Origin: Asterionellopsis glacialis
Taxonomy: Eukaryota; Bacillariophyta; Plagiogrammaphyceae; Rhaphoneidales; Asterionellopsidaceae
Direction of reading: 5' to 3'
Assembly (NCBI GenBank): GCA_014885115.2
Contig: WKLE02000286.1
Span: 1-17,596 of the forward strand
Length of the DNA stretch: 17,596 nucleotides
Part shown: positions 9,186 to 16,037 of the stretch, piece after piece
How positions within the stretch are numbered: the first letter of the stretch is position 1
Layout of the letters: each line of letters begins with the position of its first letter
Notes under the pieces: model-generated
What the model was told of the DNA's origin: nothing
The model's database searches: none
The model's input: only the letters and a program-made list of their open reading frames with translations
Translations under genes and position numbers: made by a program

Positions 9186-10247
9186 TTAGAGGATTTTCTT
9201 ATTTTTAGTCAAAGGCGATTCTCGCATCGTCACGGATATTCTTCGTTCAGATACTAAGTCACAATTTTTAATCCCGTGGGAATAATCATATCGTGCCTTT
9301 CCCGTAAGAACCTGAAGTGTTCTTCGCTTCAACAAGACACGTTTTTCCTCTTGTTTATTCCCTTGATTAGTTTTCTCATTACGAAACGTCATATAACAAT
9401 CACCGCCAATAGATAGATTTGCAATTGGCTCTTTTGATAACTGGCGATCATCTACATGATTTGTCAAATAATGTCCAGACCGTTGACGATAATCGATTGC
9501 ATTTGCTTCATTTGGTACACATCCCTTCATAGGCTTTAGTGTTTGCAACTTTTCGACAAGAATACTTTGGAAAAAGTTCGGCAATGGATTTTCTGGAGCA
9601 TGGACACGTCGATCTCGTAAATTGCAATGAACACCCCAACGTTTCACAAAATGTGGACCATTAAAATTAGACGATTTCCAAGGAAGGAATTCATCACGAT
9701 GTTCTGGGCTTGCTCCATCTAATTCTTGGAGGATTTGTCTTTCTTCTGCCTCTGTTATAAAATCTTCAAATAGATAAAGACCTGGCAATGGTTCGGAGGA
9801 GTGTGGTAGTGTGCATTCACTTTCGTTTTTTTTCCACCATGGATCTATCACTGATGGTGTAGGACCACGGCTTTGGTTTGACTGTATTGGTAGTAGCGAG
9901 GATCTTTCATTGTTGATATTTTCTGAAGGATAGGGAGTGCCCGTAGTGTTGAAAGTTTTGTTGTTGATATTTTTGTCTTTATCAACTGTTTTCCTTTTCG
10001 GATTTTCACCTGTACATTCTTCTGCGTGTGCTAGCAACACATGAAGTGGAAGTCTCGCCCGACACATTGGACACTCTCCAAACCGCGACGAATCACCACC
10101 ATCATTGGATGATCCTTTCTGTTGTTTCCAAAAACTGGTTCTTGACAAGGAAGATTTTGCCGAAGGTGCTCTTTGTCGTTTAGTCCCTGCCCTCGATTGT
10201 GAACTGCCGCGAAAGTAGTTCCCAAGACGTTGTTGCTTCGGTGCCAT
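9186..10247 (-). CDS. AlkB-family Fe(II)/2-oxoglutarate dioxygenase with PIP box and UBZ4-like zinc finger
   Basis: 353 aa, uninterrupted. AlkB enzymes remove alkyl groups from nucleic acids by oxidation. Three parts are visible. (1) Residues 5-12, QQRLGNYF, fit the PCNA-interacting PIP consensus QxxLxx(Y/F)(Y/F). (2) Residues 57-79 contain C59, C62, H74 and C78 (ECPMC...HAEEC), the CCHC spacing of Rad18-type UBZ4 ubiquitin-binding fingers. (3) Residues 155-345 are the dioxygenase: GLYLFEDFITEAEE at the start, iron ligands H264 and D266 (NHVDD) and H324 (YDYSHGI), and the 2-oxoglutarate-binding R336-I-S-V-T-M-R342. NLSIGGDCYMTF and LKRRTLQVLTGKARY are typical of the family. Together these suggest a nuclear repair enzyme recruited to ubiquitinated PCNA. 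DNA rather than RNA or protein as substrate is inferred from the N-terminal modules, not from the catalytic domain. It shares a 146-211 nt divergent promoter region with the PAP2 gene. Confidence 0.9.
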   Translation of the reverse strand: MAPKQQRLGNYFRGSSQSRAGTKRQRAPSAKSSLSRTSFWKQQKGSSNDGGDSSRFGECPMCRARLPLHVLLAHAEECTGENPKRKTVDKDKNINNKTFNTTGTPYPSENINNERSSLLPIQSNQSRGPTPSVIDPWWKKNESECTLPHSSEPLPGLYLFEDFITEAEERQILQELDGASPEHRDEFLPWKSSNFNGPHFVKRWGVHCNLRDRRVHAPENPLPNFFQSILVEKLQTLKPMKGCVPNEANAIDYRQRSGHYLTNHVDDRQLSKEPIANLSIGGDCYMTFRNEKTNQGNKQEEKRVLLKRRTLQVLTGKARYDYSHGIKNCDLVSERRISVTMRESPLTKNKKIL

Positions 10248-10458
10248 GTTTCTTTTTCATCGACCTTTCGTTTTTTTCAGTGTGTTGGGTGTTGCAGATC
10301 TGTTCTTCACTTTCTTTGCGAAGACAGAACAGATTCTCTAAATTTCAATTTCAAACGTTAATTTACCGTTAAACATTTTTTACAAAAAAGAAAATGTCTT
10401 CGACGAATGCATCTTTTCTCGAATTCACCACAACAAGAACCCACGAAGCGTCCGCGCA
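10248..10458. promoter_or_regulatory. Compact bidirectional promoter / 5' UTR region
   Basis: Only 211 nt separate the divergent start codons of the AlkB-like and PAP2 genes, so the two must share or overlap promoter sequence. T-rich and A-rich runs lie near 10269 and 10377-10393. The PAP2 side contains an upstream ATG at 10394. Confidence 0.6.
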
Positions 10459-10462
10459 ATGA
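10394..10462 (+). CDS. 22-codon upstream ORF overlapping the PAP2 start
   Basis: ATG at 10394, in the context GAAAATGTC, opens a 22-codon frame ending in TGA at 10460-10462. The stop overlaps the main start ATGATG (10459-10464) in another frame. This suggests repression of, or reinitiation at, the main start, provided the mRNA begins upstream of 10394, which the sequence cannot show. No peptide function is inferred. Confidence 0.4.
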   Translation: MSSTNASFLEFTTTRTHEASAQ

Positions 10463-11574
10463 TGACGAACGACGATGATGGTCCTCTCACCAGCGATTCC
10501 CAGCATGCACTAGTGGTCGACCCAGATAATAATGCAGGAGATTTCCATACTATTAGCGAACGTGGCAGATTATCATACCTTAGATCTGCTGACTTCGTGG
10601 AATTGATTTCCTGCATCGTCTTCAGCGTTTTCCTCATGCTATTTTTTGAATTGGTTCCTTCTCTTCGAGAACGGCCAATCCCTGTACAAAATTTGGATGA
10701 CGGCAATGTCGTAAACTTATCTCTTTCTGAAAATTTAAATGAAACTGTTTCTGGTACGTACTAGTAGACTACTGTACAGAAAGTGTCATCAACTTTCAAA
10801 GTAATTTCTGAATTCAACCCGTCTTACACTTTCGAACTTGTGTTCCACCCTCACCCTCAACATGGTTCACTAAACAGACCCCGTCCTAATTATACTTTGC
10901 GTCATTGCTCCGTTTATAATTCAATTGTGAGTTTCAAATAAATCTCACTGATTCGCTGGAGACATTGAAAAGAATTTGAGTTTTTTTCTTGCTCATTTAA
11001 ATTTTTTTAATTTCATCTTTTTGCTGTGTTTAGAACATTAAGCAAAGTTATCCACATGGAAGGTGATGCACATGGAACTCTGTGTGTGTATTTCATTGCC
11101 TTTGGACTTACAGTTTCTATTACAGAAGCTATAAAAAATTATTGTGGGTATTTGCGTCCTGCATTCTATTCCATGTGTGAGCCTGACAATAATTATCAGG
11201 AATGTACTGGTTCCTCCGCTGAAGAATCTCGAAAATCCTTCCCCTCCGGTCATGCTAGTGTATCCTTCTGTGGAATGACTCTTTTTTCGTTGTACTTGCA
11301 ACGAAGATTTGGATTATATAGCGTGATTTATGTGGAAGAAAATGAAAATGGTGACACAGTAATCAAATATCGAAAATCAAAGAGAATTGGGAGAGCATGC
11401 AGCATTTTAAGTGCAGCCCCATTGGTCCTTTCCCTCTGGATTGCTGTCAGTCGCGTCGCAGATAATGCACATTTCCCAGCAGATATTGTAGCAGGTTCGT
11501 TCCTAGGATTTTCTATTGCTTGGTTCAGTCACGGACTCTGGTTTCCTCCAACCTTGGCTATTAGATCATTTTAA
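10459..11574 (+). CDS. PAP2-family lipid phosphate phosphatase
   Basis: Integral membrane phosphatase acting on lipid phosphates such as phosphatidate or diacylglycerol pyrophosphate. Three exons: 10459-10753, 10878-10926 and 11034-11574, with introns of 124 nt (GTACGT...AACAG) and 107 nt (GTGAGT...TTTAG). Phases 1 and 2 match, giving 294 aa. The 49-nt middle exon encodes DPVLIILCVIAPFIIQL, the transmembrane segment expected between the first hydrophobic segment (about residues 47-64) and the conserved core. All three signature motifs are intact: K149-x6-R156-P157 (KNYCGYLRP), FPSGH ending at H188, and S254-R255-x5-H261-x3-D265 (SRVADNAHFPAD). Final hydrophobic segments lie at about 236-253 and 264-283. 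A 22-codon upstream ORF overlaps the start. The 3' end lies 60 nt from the convergent MAPR gene. It resembles plant and animal LPP enzymes; the exact lipid substrate is unknown. Confidence 0.93.
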
Positions 11575-11634
11575 TGTAAAAAATTCCTATTTAAAAAATG
11601 CACCTACAGGTACTAGAAGGTTCTTAGACCTCTT

Positions 11635-12713
11635 CTACTGTAGCCTTCCAACAATTGGGTACCCCTTCCTTTCTTCAAAGGTCTTGATCCAGTCTTGCAA
11701 AACTTTCTTTTGCTTCTCTGGGAGATCATCAATGTTAGTATTTTCAGTATCTTCAGGATCAAAACTCATTTTCGCTAAAGCTCTCGAGGCATTCTTTCCT
11801 GCAAATCGGTTGTACGCACAATTTGGACCATAAAAAGTGACACCACCAAAGGAACAATCAAATACCTTATCACCTGCACCAACATAAATGGGAGCGGCAG
11901 CATATCCTTCAGGAACTTCTCCTGACCCATCATACCCAGCTAGTTCTTCTTTTGATAAAATTCTATCTGATGAAGGAAGTTTGTTGGCTGGGACGAGACG
12001 TCCCATGACGGGGTAACATCGGTAATGCGTAAACTTTTCAATCCAACCCTCAAGTTCCGATTTTTCACCAAAGTTCAATGTTTCACATCCCTCCATGTCA
12101 TCCAAAAATTCTGCATCAAAACTCATCTTGGCTAACGCTACTCCACATTCATGACCAGCAAATTGTTCATAGGGACCATCTGGACCATAGAAATTACGAC
12201 CTTCCGACACATCAAAGACAATACCATTCAGAGACAAATACACAGGTTTTGGTTCTTTCGTTTTTTCATCATTCTTCCCATCAAAGTATTTTAATTGTTC
12301 CGCTGTAAAATTTCTAGGTGGATCAGGTTCTTCTTCTTCCTCCTCCTCTTGTTGAGTTGCCCCATTTGGTTCTTGTGAGCTTTTATTGAGAAAATTGTGA
12401 CCAATCATGACAACAATGATAATTAAAAGATACTGTAGATACAATCAAAGAAGAAATCCAGAAAGGCATATATAAGAAATAGAAAATGTAAGCTCGAGGG
12501 TTCGACATTTTGGGTGTAGAGGAGGGAAACGAGAATTGAAGCACAAAAAATAATGATACCCCTGCTGATATTTTTCTTCACCGTGCGTCCTCACTGGTGC
12601 AAGTAGAAAAGACATGTGCCATTGCAACAGCAAATTCAACTTACACCCAAAACTCCTTCAATACCTGTTACACTGTCGAGATAAGCTGATAGCTTTTCAA
12701 CGATTTCTATCAT
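11635..12713 (-). CDS. Tandem MAPR (PGRMC-type cytochrome b5-like) heme-binding protein
   Basis: Two exons on the minus strand: 12713-12645 and 12432-11635, with a 212-nt phase-0 intron (GTAAGT...CTACAG). The start was rebuilt because the large exon has no ATG before its hydrophobic segment. Exon 1 encodes 23 residues beginning MIEIVEKLSAYLDSVTG, and joins to YLLIIIVVMIG, which forms the N-terminal membrane anchor; total 288 aa. An acidic linker (residues 52-59, poly-Glu) precedes two MAPR domains at about 65-169 and 182-287. Domain 1 shows FTAEQLKYFDG, VYLSLNGIVFDVSEG, FYGPDGPYEQFAG. Domain 2 shows LSKEELAGYDG, IYVGAGDKVFDCS, FYGPNCAYNRFAG. Y111 and Y230 occupy the position of the heme-ligand tyrosine of PGRMC1. 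Animal PGRMC and yeast Dap1 carry one such domain and support P450 enzymes and sterol metabolism; that role is inferred. If exon 1 is wrong, translation could start at an internal ATG (12408), losing the anchor. Confidence 0.85.
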
Positions 12714-13446
12714 TGTTCTAGAAACGTTCTACTCTTGGAGCGACAGCACCAATCGATCTTCAGCAGAGTGTGACGCATTCGACATGCAATCCATGTGGTA
12801 TGGCAACAACCATTCATGCGGTCTACATACAGTACGGTACATACTGTAAAACTTCCGGAATAGAGGGAAACACAGCACGGAACACAAGGTACCGGTAGAC
12901 TAGGTGGAAAACAGAGTCAGATAATGAGAAAGCAAGCCACGACAGATCGCCGGGTGGCGCACTGGTAATCATAATCTTTAACCCTTTTTATCCAGTTCAA
13001 TCCACCCGACTGACAAGAAGTGACAAGCGACAATAAGAAGTAGTGACAGAAGTCTGACAAGGGTGATTGATTGAGACACTGCATGGTAAACCACAAATTC
13101 AAGACTCGTACTTGTCGCTCCATCTTGCACAAAATTAGATGATTTTGCTGTATCGCCTCTTATATGCCAACCTCTAAATATATTCAATTTTGTTACAGGC
13201 AAGGAACACAACAAAACAACTTTCTTTTTCCTATTTACAAAAAATGATTTGATGAATCAATGCAAAGAAAAGTAGGACAATGTTGAACTATAACTCATTT
13301 GTAGACTCTGAAATGGTTCTTCCATGAGTTTTCTCGGTAATAATGTTACTCTGTTTATGAGTGATTTAAAATTAATCTTTCAACAGATGAGTCTCTAAAA
13401 CGATTAGTAGATACAGTGCACTCACACATCCTTTTCAATTTTTGTT
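12714..13446. other. Intergenic region between two minus-strand genes
   Basis: About 730 nt holding the 5' flank of the MAPR gene and the 3' flank of the IGPD gene. No domain-bearing ORF is visible. Inverted TACAGTA (12828-12834) and TACTGTA (12842-12848) copies form a 7-bp inverted repeat, and TACCGGTA occurs near 12893. A tRNA-like pair of A-box and B-box words near 12955-13003 does not fold (see rejected items). Confidence 0.45.
12828..12848. repeat. Inverted repeat TACAGTA...TACTGTA
   Basis: Seven-base arms at 12828-12834 and 12842-12848 are exact reverse complements separated by 7 nt, about 115-135 nt upstream of the MAPR start codon (12713, minus strand). This fits a regulatory dimer site, but no family can be named. 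Confidence 0.5.
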
Positions 13447-14757
13447 CTACACAGAAAGTGTTCCTTTACTGCTAGCAGTTTTTCCTGCACGACGTGGATC
13501 AACCGCACTGCAAAAATACAAGGCTTTACCAAACGCCTTGGCTGTTGCCATTGCAGTTTCTTTAATAGTTGTACCCTTGGAATGTTCTACGACATGAACT
13601 GTCATTAGTGCATTCATAACCAAGGATTCTATTGCATGTTCCATCATTTCAACAGACCAACTTGTACCGCCACTACCCATGTCTTCCACATATTCTTCAC
13701 CAGAACTACTCAACGATAAATTATGTGTCAAGCATGGACGATTTGATAAATCCATGGTAACTTCAACCTTGGCAGTCCCATCTGTAGCAGTCGAACACCA
13801 CATACGATTCAAGCCCGCCTTGGTACCAAAGGCTTGATTCAATACTTGTCCCAAGGCAATACTAACATCTTCACTGGTATGATGATCATCCACCCATAAA
13901 TCACCTTGACAATTCATTTCTAGTGACATTTGAGCATTGGTTACTAAATGTTGAAAGAATTCATTCAAGCATGATATACCAGTTTCAACTTTGGGTTGCT
14001 CCGCACCACCATCTAATGCCAACTCAACCAAGATGGATGTTTCCTTCGTTTTACGTTGAACTTTACCTGTACGACCTAATTCTAAACCTTGATTGTAACT
14101 TTCACTACCCTTACCCCACAGGGACTTCATGGTTTCATTAGTTTTATCCACATTGCTAGTAGTACTCCCATCCAACAAATTACGCAAGGCTCTTGAGAAC
14201 GCTTTAAATGCCGATTCGACGATATGATGTCCATTATCACCACGTATTTTGATCAACGATACACCCAATCCTGATGATTTGGCAAATGCCGTAAAGAATG
14301 TTTCCACATGCTTGGTTTCCATTTGTCCAATTTTCAACCGTCCTTGATTTTTAGGAAATATACCATACGGTGCCAATTGAAAGTTGGATAATTCGCCTTC
14401 CTCATTACCTCCTCCTGCGGTTAAAATACATTCTACCAAGGCTTCATCTAATGGACAACAAAAACGACTTGTTGCTTCCGAAACTTTGGCTTGAATGACC
14501 TTTTTCATTTGTTCACCCAATGCTGTACCAACTTGTTCTTGTAATATACCTTGATCACATGATGCATGACGATTCACCTCGTCTCGTCCTGTTTCTACTT
14601 CGTTTTCGTCACCCAATAGCTGAGCAGTTACAGCTACACCAATTTGAGCATGAGAATTAAATTGATCCAACATGTGATCTAAAAATCCAATACCTGTTGA
14701 AATAGGATCCGAGGATCGTGCAAGATCAATGCATTCTACTTGAGTCAAGGAAAACAT
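13447..14757 (-). CDS. Tandem imidazoleglycerol-phosphate dehydratase (two fused IGPD domains)
   Basis: IGPD (EC 4.2.1.19) catalyses the dehydration of imidazoleglycerol phosphate in histidine synthesis. The usual domain is about 195 aa; this protein is 436 aa with two copies. Domain 1 (about 1-196) keeps GIGFLDHMLDQFNSH, PLDEAL (102-107) and the second metal motif GHHIVE (H177, H178, E181) with FKAFSRAL, but where DDHHTxED belongs it has HASCDQGILQEQ. Domain 2 (about 229-436) begins RTGKVQRKTKET and keeps WVDDHHTSED (H292, H293, E296) with IALGQ, but its DHMLDQ site reads NEFFQH, PLDEAL is missing, and the second motif is GTTIKE (T396, T397). It ends with AVDPRRAGKTASSKGTLSV, a normal IGPD tail. 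Each domain thus lacks what the other has. No targeting peptide is visible at the chosen ATG, and domain 1 lacks the RxTKET strand found in domain 2, so an unrecognised upstream exon is possible. Confidence 0.93.
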   Translation of the reverse strand: MFSLTQVECIDLARSSDPISTGIGFLDHMLDQFNSHAQIGVAVTAQLLGDENEVETGRDEVNRHASCDQGILQEQVGTALGEQMKKVIQAKVSEATSRFCCPLDEALVECILTAGGGNEEGELSNFQLAPYGIFPKNQGRLKIGQMETKHVETFFTAFAKSSGLGVSLIKIRGDNGHHIVESAFKAFSRALRNLLDGSTTSNVDKTNETMKSLWGKGSESYNQGLELGRTGKVQRKTKETSILVELALDGGAEQPKVETGISCLNEFFQHLVTNAQMSLEMNCQGDLWVDDHHTSEDVSIALGQVLNQAFGTKAGLNRMWCSTATDGTAKVEVTMDLSNRPCLTHNLSLSSSGEEYVEDMGSGGTSWSVEMMEHAIESLVMNALMTVHVVEHSKGTTIKETAMATAKAFGKALYFCSAVDPRRAGKTASSKGTLSV

Positions 14758-15148
14758 ATTTTCGGGTAGAAGTGTGTCTTGATTTCTTTCTCGCCTTATT
14801 TTATTTCTCGTCTGTTCGAATGTCTTCTGTCTCCTTTGTTAGAGATTTTGATCTGAATTTACAATGAGGCGTTCCGTTCTGTAACACATTCCCTCTAGAG
14901 AGAGATTACTGTACTTTTTCTCCGTTGTTTGGCGTGTGAACGAACGAAAAACGATATCTGAGATCTGTGGGAGCCGTGTTGACACGTAGACAAGAGTAGC
15001 AGCGGACAGACATCCTAGAGGTACCTAAAAAGTTCTTCTTGTTGTTTTTGTGAAATTAATTGCAAGAAGATCACTACCACCAGGCAATACAACAGTCCTC
15101 CCATTTTGAACTAAGGGTTAGGGAGGATGAACGGCAGTTGGTGTTGTG

Positions 15149-15277
15149 ATGCTTGATGATGTGGGTGCTAAGGGAGTAGTAGCGGCATTTGTCTTTGTTA
15201 TCGGATTTGGTGTTGTTCTTGTTAACATTTTGTTGATTGTCAAGAATGACTCTACTGACGCACTTTTACCAATATAG
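15149..15277 (+). CDS. Candidate 42-aa single-pass membrane microprotein
   Basis: An ATG-started 42-codon ORF with a central hydrophobic segment of about 23 residues (GVVAAFVFVIGFGVVLVNIL...), an acidic N-terminus (MLDDVGAKG) and a polar tail (KNDSTDALLPI). I recognise no family. The hydrophobic pattern is suggestive, but a frame of this length can arise by chance, and T/G-rich DNA readily encodes Val/Phe/Leu. It could also be an exon of a larger gene. No homologue or ribosome evidence is available here. Confidence 0.25.
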   Translation: MLDDVGAKGVVAAFVFVIGFGVVLVNILLIVKNDSTDALLPI

Positions 15278-15660
15278 AATTGTCACTATTTTTGTGATGT
15301 ACCTTCACCTCTGTCTTCCTTGGCAACTGCTTGGTCCTTGAGTGACCAGTACCTGCCTTTTGGTATGACCCAATGCATGCTTTGCAAGGAAGGCCCATGG
15401 TGGCAATTCCTGTTTCTTGTTGCATACTTTATGTTGCGTTTTCTCTTGCCCAAAAATTGGGGGTGCAAAATTTCAATTTTTACTTTTGTACAATTTCTAC
15501 CAGACGTGCTACAAGAGAAAAGAATGTGCTGGTGTGCATCCTGAGGTTTCATGTGTCACAATGACAAACTAAGATGCAGAGGAGTCACAATGTGTCACAA
15601 ACTGTGTTGCACAATGCTCAAAACTGGCCGGGACAAATATGAGTGATACATGTGAATAGT

Positions 15661-15701
15661 ATATGGTCAGATTCCTTGTTTTCTGTAGAATCTGACCATA
15701 T
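15661..15701. repeat. Perfect 14-bp stem hairpin
   Basis: ATATGGTCAGATTC (15661-15674) and GAATCTGACCATAT (15688-15701) are exact reverse complements around a 13-nt T-rich loop. The stem is too short for a typical microRNA precursor. It could be the terminal part of a small inverted-repeat element, a transcript-end hairpin, or a cruciform-forming site. Confidence 0.75.
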
Positions 15702-15842
15702 GGTCTCAGTTGCATTGTTCATTAATGAATAAAAAGATAAGTGTACTGCAATATGTGATGTTTTGTCCAACTTTCAATATATTACAGTAGTAATTGCTTG
15801 TGGTTTGATTACTCCGACTGGACCTTTGTCACAGCATTGTAC

Positions 15843-15874
15843 AGAGATGTGCCACCTATGGCTGGAACATCTCT
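15843..15874. repeat. Imperfect hairpin
   Basis: AGAGATGT (15843-15850) pairs with ACATCTCT (15867-15874); after one mismatch, CCA pairs with TGG nearer the loop. It lies about 140 nt from the stronger hairpin at 15661, in the same noncoding stretch. Confidence 0.5.
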
Positions 15875-16037
15875 ACTTCCTCTGTTAAGCAATAATTTTC
15901 CACAGATTTATTACTAGCTTTGTGAATCTTGTGTAGAGCCCAGTACATATTGTATGGTATGGTACATAACAAAATAGAATCCATTTTGCACATGCAGGCT
16001 CCATAAAAAATATTTCAATTTTTTTGTTTCAACATGA

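Larger units (their letters stand above)
14758..16037. other. Mostly noncoding region between IGPD and transposon remnant
   Basis: The first part is the 5' flank of the IGPD gene. It includes two short minus-strand frames, at 14906-15013 (35 codons) and 15015-15104 (29 codons, starting MGGLLYCLVVVIFL), that could be exons but show no proven splice link. A 42-codon plus-strand transmembrane ORF lies at 15149-15277. The rest (15278-16037) holds overlapping ORFs without domains, repeated TGTCACAA words at about 15546-15600 and two hairpins. Part of it may belong to the mobile element on the right. Confidence 0.4.

Noticed and set aside
8212..10247. A RidA-AlkB functional operon
   Set aside because: The two genes are on opposite strands and converge, so they are not co-transcribed.
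12948..13010. tRNA-like A-box (TGGCGCACTGG) and B-box (GTTCAATCC) words in the right order
   Set aside because: Spacing is about 5 nt short and neither the acceptor, D, anticodon nor T stem pairs. Probably chance or a very decayed tRNA-derived fragment.
15286..15564. Three overlapping ORFs of 63-88 codons on both strands
   Set aside because: Mutually exclusive frames, no domain, Trp/Cys/Phe-rich translations typical of noncoding DNA.
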